27,798 bases of DNA from Chromera velia (Eukaryota > Sar > Chromeraceae): assembly GCA_018398765.1 (NCBI GenBank), contig JAHBMJ010005754.1:38227-66024 (forward strand), given 5' to 3'. Positions 1 to 10,237 of the stretch are shown in pieces; positions within the stretch are counted from its first letter, which is position 1, and each line of letters opens with the position of its first letter. Under the pieces are notes generated by a model, which saw only the letters and a list, made by a program, of their open reading frames with translations, was not told where the DNA came from and searched no databases. Both the position numbers and the translations under genes were made by a program.

Positions 1-619
1 GCCGCGGAACTTTCTCCCCCCCCCCCGCCGGGAAAAAAGCCCGGGGATAAGCTGAAACCCAGGCACGCATGGCGCAAATCAGCCTTTCAGGGCCGGGTTT
101 TTGGTGAAAGACACTGCATGCATGCATGCATGCGTGGGCTGGGGTATTTCTGTTTTGTAAGTGTCCCCTGCTTCGCTTTTTGAGGCCAAAAAAGGCCTCG
201 GAAAGATTCCGCTCAAATAGTTAAGAAAAGCGTGAACCTGTCGCCATGCATGCATGCATCAGATAGGTGGCCCCGGAAAGCGACCGCGGAAAGGCTGAAT
301 TTGCGCCATATGTGCGTTAGAGCATACCCCTAGGCTTTTTTTCCGGGGAAGGGGGGGTTCCGCGGCTTTTTCCGCGGGGGGGGGGGGATTGGTACGACCG
401 CCCGGTTGGCTGGCTGGCGTGCGTCAATCGTGTAATTCTCATTTTTCTTGCTTTCCGGGGCCGTTCGCAAGCTTGCTTGCGTCAGATAAATTAAAGGCCC
501 AAAGGCTCCCCCCTCCCATGCACGTGTCAAGGCAAGCGCGGGCGTTCGTGAGATGTCGATCATAAAAGCAGTAAGGAGTCTAAGGACTAGTTCATATCGC
601 CTATTATTTTTTTACGTCA
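1..619. other. Gene-free left end, homopolymer and GCAT-repeat rich
   Basis: No coding region is recognisable here. The stretch has a run of 11 C at 16-26, a G run at about 376-387, the CCGCGG inverted pair around 359-378, and two GCAT-type repeats (about 115-133 and 244-259). Several long homopolymers and CCGCGG palindromes so close to a contig end could reflect either real low-complexity DNA or weak assembly. I see no RNA gene or promoter that I can support. Confidence 0.5.
115..259. repeat. Two (GCAT)n simple-repeat tracts
   Basis: Alternating TGCATGCA sequence occurs at about 115-133 and again at 244-259. Each tract is self-complementary and could form a cruciform. No associated gene is visible. 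Confidence 0.7.
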
Positions 620-644
620 TAATGATGATGATGATGATGATTGA
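620..644. repeat. Putative target-site duplication, LINE 3' side
   Basis: A 25-bp sequence, TAA followed by TGATGA-type repeats and ending ATTGA. It matches 5659-5680 except for one extra TGA unit. It lies where the minus-strand LINE would end. It could instead be the LINE's own simple-repeat tail. Confidence 0.6.
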
Positions 645-849
645 TAATGATGTTACATACATTTGGTTCAGTCTAAAAGTTTAGTTTCATTTTGGTTAGT
701 TAGTTAATTAGAGGATGCCTAACCCCAGTTGGAGCGCTAAGCTCCTGGGCGGCACATACATGCATGGTTATTGTTTGTTAAGTCGTCGGTGGAGTTGATC
801 AGTTAATCACTTTCTAGAATTGGGAGACAGACATCAAAGAAACAGGCTG

Positions 850-3483
850 GATATGAGCATAGAAGCGATTGAATGACATTACGGATAAAGAGTTCAGATG
901 TATTTGCACTAGGGAGTGGACAGTTACAATCATTTGAATTAATGGATTCCAGCTTAGCCAGGCAGTCACCTGGTAGTGCAGGAATTCTCTTTCATCCAGT
1001 CACTTGGCACATGAAGAAAGTCTATGCATGAAGTCATCAACATACCGAATACAAGAATCATATACACAGATTCTGTGGTCGCTATATTCAACAAACAGAG
1101 CATTGCTTTCGCCTTGTGGGTTAAATGAGAGCAGACGTAAGAAACCGAATAAAGAGCCGTCGGTTACTATAAGAGCAGATCGAGGGAGGGCGGAAAAGGA
1201 GTAGAGACCAGAGGCAGATTTGTTGCAAAAAAGAAACACAAACATGTGATGAGAGGAGGGAAAAGCTTATTGAAGGGGGATGAGCTTAGCCAGAGGAGGG
1301 AAATGTGAAGAAGCGATAGCCCCCGCCCGCCGCGTGCAGACCTCTTCCGCAACTGCATGTCTAGCTCTGCCCTTAAAGAAGAGAAAGCCAATGCCTTGAA
1401 CTCTCCGTCACTGCTGCCCGCTGGTGCCAGGGTATTGCGGCACTCCCACCTCTAACGAACAAACAAAATCCAGACCAGTCCAACGAAGCAGCCGCAAGGA
1501 GGCTCTCAAAAACTTTGAACAACTGTTTCTCTTCCAGGCACACAGCATTGCAGCGGGAACAGTGTGTATAGTTTGCGAGAGCGAGCACCACCAGTTGACC
1601 ACTCTAGAGCAAAGTAGGGCTTTTGCAGAAAGTAGGCCAAAAATACACAGGGAGGGCAAACGAAGGCTGCGAGCAGACAGACGGCCAGACCAGCATGCAA
1701 AACGGAGCTGCAAAGCATCGATTGCAAGAAGATTGGCATCACGAAGAGGGAAGCATTTGAGGCAGGACAGTGCGACAGGGGACCAACACGCTCTAAAAAT
1801 AGTTTTCTGTGCATCTACACTGAGGAGACCCATGCTGGCAATCAGACCAAACACAGCCCCCAGGGTGCGGGAGGCCACAGAAATATGCGATTCAACTATC
1901 TCACTGAGGCATCCCCCGTCTGACTCAAAGAACAGACACCCCAGATACTTATATTCCATTGCCCATTCAACCATTTTCCCTTCATACACCACCAAACCGG
2001 AGCTTTCCCCAAATGCAGAGGCAGACAGGCGGAGAATCTTTGTCTTTTTCAGATTGACTGTAAGTCTTCATTCTTAACAATACTTCTCGAGAGCAGAGAA
2101 TTTCTTTTGAAGGTCTGAGACGGAATAGACAAGAAAACAAAGATCGTCAGCATACCCCAAACTGTCCAGGACACAATCATCCAGCAAAACTGGCTCCGGC
2201 TCGCTCTTTAGCTCCTCTCCACTGCCCGCTTCCATTTCTACGTCTGCCCGCTCTCGCTCGACTGCCTCACTGGTATGCTTTACCTCGCTCTTGCTTGCAG
2301 AACACACACGGAGGAGATCATTTATGTACAGAAGAAAAAGAATAGGTGAAAGGGCATCCCTTTGCTTCACTCTAGCGCCCTCCTAAAAACGTAGAGAGTC
2401 ACCGTCAACCTTGCTCCATACCTCTCTGTATATTTCACAGATCATGCAGATATCTGCCTCACTCACGCCCTCATTTCTCAGTTTCTGAATTAACTTTACT
2501 CTTAGCACAGTGTCAAACGCCTTTGAAAAGTCAACAAAGCCTGCCAACAGAGCCTTTCTTTTCTTTTTGCATGAAGAGACAACAGAAGCAAGAGCTCCAA
2601 CCCCCTCCCTCATTCCCACCCCTTCACGGAACCCCAGCTGTCTGAAGTCAAGACGGACCTGGGGACGCACACGGCAGTGCATCAGGAGGCCAAAAAGTTT
2701 TGCAAAAGGGTTCACAACATGGATTGCTCTCCATTCGTTAGGAGAGGGGGAAGCAGGGCCTTTTAGAACTGGACAAATGCGTAAAACATTCCATGAAGGA
2801 GGCCAGCAAGCATGAATATGCATCAGGTTAAATAAAACAAAAAGTAAAAAGTGGGAGAGGGCCTAGGAGAGGGCAGATTCAGCAAAGCAGAGATCTAGCT
2901 GTGCAAGAGAGATGCCTTCAAGGCCAGCAGCTTTCTTCTTGCTCATTTTCTTCAGGTGGGAAGAGATCTGGTGAAAAGAGAAGGGCAGAGCAGAGGGGTG
3001 GAAGGGAGGAGGGGCAGGGGGATGGACCGAAGGGAGAGGCTCCTCGTTTAAATCTTCAAAAACACCCACCCAATGGTTTAAAAATATGCAGGGGGATGGG
3101 CGTGATACACCACCAGCCGACGAGGCGGCTTTCTTCTCCCTTTTTCAAAGGGAGAGAGGATCCTTGAGGAGTTTTTCTTGAACTCTCTGTGCTTGTTTTT
3201 TCTTTTACGCAGCTTGTTTGCATTTAAAACGGCTACGGCAGACCCGGAGTAGTCTTTAAAGGCGATCGAATTCCAACCCTCTCCTACCCACATCTCTTAC
3301 CAACTTCCAAACGCGGTCTGCCTCCTTCACTTCCTTTTGCATGGACTTACATTCTTTATCAAACCAAGCCTCTTTCGTTCTATGCTTGACCCCCGACCTA
3401 AATCCTGCTCCGTCCTTTTTCGGTTTCACAGGCCCAACGAGCAGTCGAGACCACTTCTGGATAAAATTAATCTGAAGAGGCAA
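850..3483 (-). pseudogene. LINE reverse transcriptase, broken by stop codons
   Basis: Read from 3483 down, the frame begins with a pre-RT segment containing KEAWFDKECK, common just before LINE RTs. A KKKAAGLEGIS segment near 2940 resembles RT motif 0. PSWNVLRICPVLKG with NEWRAIHVVNPFAKLF follows near 2790-2680. Motif A is FVDFSKAFDTV (both Asp present), motif B is VKQRDALSPILF, and the catalytic motif C is GYADD near 2150. LTVNLKKTKIL and MEYKYLGCLFF mark the palm/thumb boundary near 2050-1930. All of these lie in one frame, separated by in-frame stops at about 3256, 3200, 3130, 2863, 2383, 2074, 2068 and 1408. The frame stays open from 1245 to 1000 and probably ends near 850 in Cys-containing sequence. 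The catalytic residues survive although the protein is interrupted. Confidence 0.9.
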
Positions 3484-3489
3484 GCGCGA

Positions 3490-5217
3490 CTGTCTTTGGC
3501 TCCCCCTTGCAGGGAAAAGAGGGGATCAGGCGAGTCAGAGGGGTCAGAAGAGAAAGGGCGGGGGGATTCAGGAGGGGGAGGAGGGACAGGCGGCTCCACA
3601 AAAGGCTCAATCTGGTTATGATATTCCTATAGACCTGGCCAGCGCTGTTCTGCAAAACTTTTGACTGCAGCTGCCAACGGTGCAAGCTCTTCATCTAATA
3701 TGGGGGTAGATCGGTTAGAACAGAAGAGCGAAGGGTATTCAGAGAGGTTCTGGTGGGACAGAAGGGCGTCTTCTTGCTCTGGTTCGATTAGAGAAAGGCA
3801 GAGGGAAAAAGAGACAGATGCGTGGTCGGGGGAGGGAATGCCATCAAATTCAACCTTCTAATCAGCGATCCTCTCAACAACAGAGGGGTCAGCCAACAGA
3901 TAATCTATGACGGAGGTGGGCTTTGGCATCTGCAACTGTCTGGAGTAATGCGTACAGGCTTTGCCGGCCGCCGGTGCCGCGCTCGCGCCGCCGCGCCGCT
4001 CCACCCACCTTTCTTTTTAATCCGTTCAGGAAGACAAGGTTCGAGTCGCTGCAGAGCTGAATAAAATTCTTTCCGCAGGGTTTGACTTCTTGTGTGCATT
4101 CAGAGGACCATTCGAACAACGGTCTGTCTGCTTCAGTTTCGGGCCCCTCCCCCACAACACCACCATCTCCATTGCCTCCCCCTTCAAAAGGCTCCTCACT
4201 GCTACTAGACTTATTGGGTGGAAAGACGAGATCTGTACGGGACCAGAGAAGATTCTCGGGTAAAAGAGAGCCTGTATGCATGTTACAGTCCCCAACCACT
4301 ACTCTATCAAGTTAAACGTCCAGAGGGACCCCCCCATAAAGGTTACTCAAAAGGTCAGAGACCTTGCTGTCTCTGTGATCTGACCAGGAGCCAAGCAGGT
4401 AGACGCAAAAGATGTGAACCCTTTTAGAACCCCCCAAGAGAACTTTTGTTTCCACTATACTGGGGCCGACCAGCAAGATTTCAGGTTTCAATTCGCTCCA
4501 TCTTTCTTCTCAAACTAACATACAAACTCCCCCAGTTCTCAATTCCCTGTCATGCGCTGCCTTATGTGTGCCTAACTGCCGCCGGTACCATTCTCTGTGA
4601 CTAAAATTCTTTCCCTTCCACCCCTCGCACGAAACGTCCCTCATGACCTCTGACGTCTCTGTCAAGATCACAATATCGCAATTAATGTCATTCAGCCAAT
4701 GAGCGAGGGAACCATCCTCTTCCCTGGCCTTCAGGCTGGAGACATTCAGGGTAACAATCTTTACTCTCCCATCCCGGGCCCTAATTATGGCCAAAACCTT
4801 CCTTTCTGCCACCTTCTTTCTCTCTCTCCAAGAAGCTCTTCTCAACTCTTCCGAATGCTTCAAATTATCTGCCAACTCCCACAAATACGAAAAAGCAGGG
4901 CCCCAATCCACATAATCCTGCCTCTGCCCCTCTTCATTGATGCAGGTATCTAACATCTGCACCACCTCCCACTCCGTCTCCGAAGTAACCGAGCCTCCTG
5001 CTTCTCCCAGCTGATCCAGCTGAGACTCTTGGGATGCGACGCCTGCCATCTTGCTTTCTCTTCTTTTCTTCCCCCTTCCTTTTCTACGATTCTTCCTCTC
5101 TACCCCAGACAAAAGAGACGGATCCAAGTAAAAAAACTCTGGAGAGGCTTGGCTGCAGGGGGGGGGAGGCTTAGCAGCATATCTCCCTCTCCTTGTACCT
5201 TTCTCTCCGTTCCCCAA
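3490..5217 (-). pseudogene. LINE endonuclease (APE/EEP-type) region, broken
   Basis: The first 130 or so residues after 5217 are basic and charged, with no clear zinc knuckle. The EEP fold begins near 4770 with VKIVTLNVSSL (active-site Asn) and DIVILTETSEV (metal-binding Glu). It continues across a TGA at 4510 and a TAA at 4312 through VHIFCVYLLGS to VVVGDCNMHTG near 4300, which holds the catalytic Asp and Asn. A frameshift in GC-rich sequence near 3960-4000 moves the domain to another frame. There SVIDYLLADPS and, after a TAG at 3858, SPDHASVSFSL give the final Asp-His pair. The frame returns to the original one before 3483. The motif order matches LINE endonucleases that nick the target for target-primed reverse transcription. 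Confidence 0.88.
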
Positions 5218-5595
5218 TTTGCTACCTGAGGCCTGACTACTGTTTGACTGCTGCTCCCCCTTTCCACATTCTCTCTGCGGGGGGGATAGGAAGGAAAAAG
5301 CAGAACGAGAATAGATGGGCGGAGGAAGAGAGAGAGAAGAAGCTGAGAAGAAGAAAGAAGCGCCATGAGGAACACTGTAACTTGGTCCGCAGGCTGCTTA
5401 AACAATAGGCAGAGAGGACAGGGAGGAGCAAAAAGGAGGGGGTGCCACTGGAGGTGGAGTGAGGGGAAATGGAAGTGAGGCAGGTGGAGAAGGAGCAGGA
5501 AAGCAAAGTTGAGAGGCGGTGACTCGTCCGGGAGAGTGGAAGGGAAGACTGGACCGAAAAAGGAAGAAGGAGAAAGGAAGGGAAAAGCGTGCGAT

Positions 5596-5650
5596 GAATT
5601 GAATTGAATTGAATTGAATTGATTTATTTCATTTTGAATTGAATTGAATG
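5596..5650. repeat. (GAATT)n simple repeat at LINE 5' side
   Basis: Five GAATT units run from 5596 to 5621, followed by a T-rich break and three more units to 5650. The tract lies just inside the right-hand putative target-site duplication and may be part of the LINE 5' untranslated region. Confidence 0.75.
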
Positions 5651-5658
5651 GAGGCAGT

Positions 5659-5680
5659 TAATGATGATGATGATGATTGA
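5659..5680. repeat. Putative target-site duplication, LINE 5' side
   Basis: A 22-bp sequence beginning TAATGATGATG and ending ATTGA. It matches 620-644 except for one fewer TGA unit. The pairing of these two copies around the element defines its probable limits. Confidence 0.6.
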
Positions 5681-6079
5681 GGGTTAAATCTTAGATTCAG
5701 CGATTGATTCAGCGACGCCAAATCCTAAACCACTAACAACGCTAGTTAAAGCCGGTGAGCACAAATTGTCTATTATCGTTTATATAGCTTTTTTTCGTTT
5801 TTGAATGCGAAAGTATGCACAATAATGAAAAAGACAAAAGAGCTCTAAAAAGAGCTTCATATAGCCTTTCGGGACTTATGTGTTTTCGTGGTCGCAGACC
5901 CACTACGGAAGCGCATACACCAATGATTTTTCTCTCCATAAGGCAAACATCCAATGTCATATAGTAAATAAACTGAGATGCTCTTCGTTAAGGCTAGTTA
6001 AGGCACTCATTGGCACTCAGCGTGAAGTAATTGGCACTTACTAATTGTAAACTTATGCAAACTCTAATCCTTACCAGTC

Positions 6080-6103
6080 CTAGAATATTTAAGAATATTC
6101 TAG
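6080..6103. repeat. Perfect 10-bp inverted repeat with 4-nt loop
   Basis: CTAGAATATT (6080-6089), loop TAAG, then the exact complement AATATTCTAG (6094-6103). There is no T-run typical of a bacterial terminator, and no neighbouring gene that it would serve. Confidence 0.8.
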
Positions 6104-6402
6104 AATATGTTTGAAGATCTGTTTTACTACAACCCAAGCTAGCTGAACGCAAGCTTGATCATGGCATTACATGGTATTATCATACATTATGAGGAGAACA
6201 GGGCTAGGAACAGAGATAGATGAAGATAAAAAAACTCTTACAAATTATTAGCAATACAAAAAAAATTCTGTTGGCTTTTTCTCCAGTAAAACCCCTCCAT
6301 AAACAAATCCCTTTCGCAAATTTACATTGAACTAGCCGTAACAGGTGAAAATAGGTGAAAAGTTCACTAAAAAATAACTAAGGGGTGAGACCCTCTGTAA
6401 GA

Positions 6403-6417
6403 GGCGCTTAAAGCGCC
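6403..6417. repeat. GC hairpin in AT-rich island
   Basis: GGCGCTT, one central A, then AAGCGCC form a near-perfect palindrome. It is followed by CTTTGG rather than a T-run. Function unknown. Confidence 0.7.
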
Positions 6418-7446
6418 CTTTGGATTATCAATTAGTAGTAGGTCTGGTAGTAGAAGATGTCTCTCCATTAGACTCCCTACTTGGACTAGCAGTTAGAAAC
6501 ACAAAGTTCGCATTGTATTTGAATTTTGAAGTTACTGTAGCTTCAACTCATGGAAGAACGTCAACTTTCTTCAAATGATTCATTCATTGATTTTTAATCG
6601 TTCATTGATTTGGTATTCCACGTATAGAAACCGTCCACTGGTACATGTTAAGTACCGACTCGGAGTAGTTGAGAACGACCCCCACACTTTGTTGCCCCCA
6701 TCACGACACGCAATCAATCAGATTTGGCTAGAGGTTTAGACGAGAGGGGAAACATGACACCTGCTTCCTGAAGCCAAAAAGCATGAATAAGCATACAGAC
6801 ATCAGGAGGGAATAAAAGGATCCTGAGAGGGAGGAAGCAAGAGAAAACATTCTGCTCGTGTCACCGATCACGACGCCCACTCACTTACTCATGCCCAGTC
6901 GAGCTAGTCATTTGATCAATCGATCGGGATAGTTCCCCCAGGTCACTTTCCAAATTCGGTCGATCACGCTAAGTACAAATTCCCCTCTACTTGAACAATC
7001 AAGGCTCAAGAATGGATAGAGAGAGAAGCCCCACTCATTCACAGACTGTCTACTTTAATTTAACCGGTGGAGCCCCCTTTTGCACAGGATCTCCACAAGA
7101 CGCATGACGAGGTGGGAGTAAGTCAGTCAGTCAGTTCAGACCCAGTCAGCGATTTTAGATGGAGAAATAAGTCGGCGAACGCTTCAACGAAAAATGAGAA
7201 GATCGACGGACGGACAGGGAGGAATCCTCTTTCCGACCTCAACAAAGAACATAATTAAACGGACAGCGGGGCGAGCCGGACACCCCCCGACTCCTCCCCC
7301 CCAGAGTCCCCCCGGGCTGAAGGAAGGAAGGAAGCTGACTGATAATGAAAGCGAGGAAGAAAGAAAGAAGCAGTCAGTCCATTCAGGTCGTCAACAAGCA
7401 CCCATCCATATGTCGCTCGCATTCCATCAGAGAGATAGACAGGGTC

Positions 7447-7478
7447 GGAAGGAAGGAAGGAAGGAAGGAAGGAAGGAA
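7447..7478. repeat. (GGAA)n microsatellite
   Basis: About eight uninterrupted GGAA units, followed by imperfect AGGGAGG sequence. Confidence 0.85.
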
Positions 7479-8639
7479 GCAAGGGAGGAAGGGAGGAAAC
7501 ACCTGCAAAGAAGCACTGATTGATTGACAGAGGGACCAATTTAGATCAATCAAGTCACACTCCAGCAGCAACGAAAGAACAGCAAGCAAGAACAAAGTCA
7601 GTCAACAATCTATGCACCTTCCAAGAGCTAGTTTGTGTGAGCAAGAGTGCAACCTCACCTCCGCCTCGCCCAACCCCTTTCTGTACTTTTTCTGACACCA
7701 CCAAACCCGCGCCCCCAGCTAGGTACACGCATACACACACAGAGAAAGTCAAAAAGGCGCCTGCAAGCGACCCTTGAGAGCATCATGCATGCAAACGCGC
7801 ACACCTGCGTGTCGGCCTTTCCCCCCCTTTTTTTGAAATTCGTTCCAATCCTTCTGCTGAGACGAATTCTTCTCGCATTGATTAGTTTCATCATTTCGGG
7901 GGCCGGACCCTTTTGATGGATTGACAAATTCCGAATTGGGGGGCCCTTCTTTCCCCTCAGTCAGCTGCAGTTGTTGTTCTTTGAGTGAGTGAGTGAGTCC
8001 GTTCTCTCTCAAAGCGATACCTCATACCTCTGCCTTTTCTTTCGAAGTTTTGCGCGGTTGACGCAAGGAACGATGCAGGAAAACAAACGGACAACCGACG
8101 CTTTCTTGCAAAGCCATGCAGCCCTGGACAGCCTTCATCGAACCCCTCCGACTGACAGACAGACAGAGAAGACGGATGGATGCAAAGGAGAAACACGAAG
8201 TTCTTCAACGAGAAAAAATGGAAGGGAAAGATCTTTTCGCTGTAGGAGCGGGCGGCCAAATGAAACAGTTCAGTCTGAATACATTTTATTGGTAGAGTAA
8301 GGCAGGCAAAGTCTGGTGGTGGTTTCACGTGACCGCCTGTATTTTTTGCTTCAGGAATGCGCGAAATCGACGAACAAAGCAGGAAGGAAAAAAACACAAA
8401 CAAGAATGACGCCGCACAAGAGCAGGCCCAGCTGAGAAAATAAGAATAATGAATGAAGCACGTTCTTTGTTCCTCCCTTCCCACCCTGAGAATAATTCCT
8501 GGAGCTAAAGACCAACAAAAGGAAAAGGAACCCCCCCCGGAGGCCATCGGCATGACTGGTCACATGGACCTAGACGTCAACACATCGGACCCGAAGTTCA
8601 TCTCATAGGTGGACACACGAACACAAAACATTGGCGAGG

Positions 8640-8880
8640 GTAAGCGGGCAAGGAAGAACGGAAGGAAGGAAGGGGGGAAAGAAGGAAGGAAGGAAGAAAG
8701 GAAAGGAAAGGGAAAAAAAGATGAAAGAAAGAAAAGAAGAAAAGAAACAACGAACGAACGAACGAAAGAAAGAAAGAAAAGAAAGAAAGAGACAGAAGCA
8801 AAGAAAGAGCGGAAAAAAGAAAGCCACGAAGAGGAAAGAGAAGTGGAGCGCCAGGCAGAGAAAGGTAGGGAAAAAAAGAT
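8640..8880. repeat. Long purine tract (AAGA/GGAA/GAAC repeats)
   Basis: Almost pure A/G on the plus strand, built of GGAA, AAAG, GAAA and CGAA units. Every open frame across it is a low-complexity translation of this tract. Confidence 0.8.
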
Positions 8881-8943
8881 AGAAGGAAAGATGATAGGAT
8901 TCCTTCCGCTGTTCAGCAAGGCATTCTGAGCCAATTTCCTGCC

Positions 8944-8968
8944 TCACTCACTCACTCACTCACTCACT
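8944..8968. repeat. (CACT)n microsatellite
   Basis: Six CACT units in the spacer downstream of the kinase gene. Confidence 0.85.
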
Positions 8969-10014
8969 GACACACTCACTTACTTTGACTGATTGATTGA
9001 TTGAGTCACACCCCCACATGAAGACACATCATCTTACCGGGCCCCCCATTCATCGCAAGGTGATCACGCACAGGCTCTGCCGGTCTGTCTGAGACTGTCT
9101 GCTTTCTTCATCCCTTCATTCCCGCGTGATTATTCATTTCTCTTCCTTCCTTGCCTTCATGGCAGGCAGGCAGGCCCAACCTTGTTTTGCTCCTTTCTGT
9201 GTTGCCTCCCATGGCCCCTTTCTGTGCAACGTCTAGCCGCCGCCTTTCGAAATCTGGACGGCAGACAGACGAGCGCTGTTTCCCTTTCTGTGAAGCGCCT
9301 CGTTCCACCATCAGTCAAGGGATCTGTCTTTTTGAATGAAGAGAGAACACAAAAAAGACAGTCAGGCAGACATATCGACAGATGGGCACGCAGGCGCTGT
9401 TGCCCTGTGGTCAAACAAGAGAAAGCACAGAAGAGTGGGACAGGCCCCAAAAATACAGCATAAAGAAAGAATTCGTCAGGCAGGCGAGACAGTGGATTGA
9501 CACGAATGCCATGGCGTCATGCCATGCACGTCTGCATGCATTCCCCCTCCCCCCCCTGCACGCACTCACTCACTCATCTCATGGCACCTACCCTTCAGGC
9601 CCATGAATCACTCACTCATCGCACAGACTGAAGGGAGAAAGGAAGGAACAGAGGAAGTGAAAGAAAAAATTGCTCGGCCGGCTGGGCGGTAGTACCACAC
9701 TCGGCATGGAAGAACAGTTCGTCATCGTCAACGTCTATCAGGCAGCCAGCCAGCCAGCACCCTCCATTCATACATTTACGGCGTGGAAGAGAAGGTAAGC
9801 ACGAAGAAAGAGAATTAAGGGACAGACAGAAAGAAAGAGAAAGACAGCAAGGAAGGAGTACAGGAATCATGCAGAAGGACAAAAGAAGAAAGAAGTGAGA
9901 CATGCAGGACGAAATGAATCAAGCAGCAGAATCTGCCCACAACCCCATCCATATATTCATTCCCTCCCCACACACACCCCAGCCCCCCCCTTGCCCGCCC
10001 GCCTCGACAGACAT

Positions 10015-10200
10015 TCACGTCGTCGTCCCCCCAGCACTCATGCTCGCCACCCGCTTCATCACTTTTTTGTGCAGCGACGTGATCGTCCTTGCCATCCCCT
10101 TTGCAGAGAGCGGCTTCTCGACGATCTCATCGAACATCGGGCAAACCTGCGGCCCCCATCTTTCTTCTATGTCGCGTCGGGCCTGCACGCCCCTCACACA

Positions 10201-10237
<37 letters not shown>

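Larger units (their letters stand above)
620..5680 (-). mobile_element. Degenerate non-LTR retrotransposon (LINE) with APE/EEP endonuclease and reverse transcriptase
   Basis: On the minus strand one reading frame (codons starting at positions divisible by 3) carries, in order, an N-terminal extension, an endonuclease/exonuclease/phosphatase-type domain and a LINE reverse transcriptase with a downstream region. The frame runs from about 5217 to at least 1000. It is broken by about ten stop codons and leaves frame only between roughly 4000 and 3490. Recognisable motifs include VVVGDCNMHTG, SVIDYLL and PDH (endonuclease), then FVDFSKAFDTV, KQRDALSPILF and GYADD (reverse transcriptase). The element is flanked by TAATGATGATG-type copies at 620-644 and 5659-5680, giving a length near 5 kb. 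No RNase H domain or LTRs are visible. It cannot make a full protein. The clade is not assigned; a phylogeny of the RT domain would be needed. Confidence 0.9.
5681..7060. other. AT-richer intergenic island, no recognised gene
   Basis: Base composition is clearly more AT-rich than in the flanking sequence. Open frames are short, the longest being a 72-codon minus frame at 5742-5960 that resembles nothing I know. There is no tRNA or rRNA signature. Two perfect hairpins (6080-6103 and 6403-6417) and short GGCACT-type repeats near 6005-6040 are the only structure seen. It may be another decayed mobile element or an older intergenic segment. Confidence 0.5.
7061..10014. other. Microsatellite-rich spacer downstream of the kinase gene
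   Basis: This roughly 3-kb stretch holds many simple repeats: (GGAA)n at about 7447-7478, a purine-only tract at about 8640-8880, (CACT)n at about 8944-8967, and scattered GATT, GTCA and CAGA repeats. All open frames here are low in complexity (Lys/Arg/Glu/Gly on one strand, Phe/Ser/Leu on the other) and run through repeats, so I regard none as coding. The 3' untranslated region of the minus-strand kinase must begin just left of 10015, but no clear AATAAA-type signal stands out. Confidence 0.6.

Noticed and set aside
1424-2077. 217-codon plus-strand frame
   Set aside because: Antisense to the LINE reverse transcriptase region, where the minus strand has clear YLGC and downstream RT features.
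3781-3800. GGTTCGATTAG resembling a tRNA B box
   Set aside because: Inside the LINE endonuclease region. There is no A box or cloverleaf around it.
6080-6103. Hairpin as a transcription terminator
   Set aside because: No T-run follows on either strand, no upstream gene is present, and the genome is eukaryotic.
8560-8947. Overlapping frames rich in Phe, Ser and Leu, or in Lys, Arg and Glu
   Set aside because: Translations of a polypurine tract. They are open on both strands because the repeat lacks stop codons.
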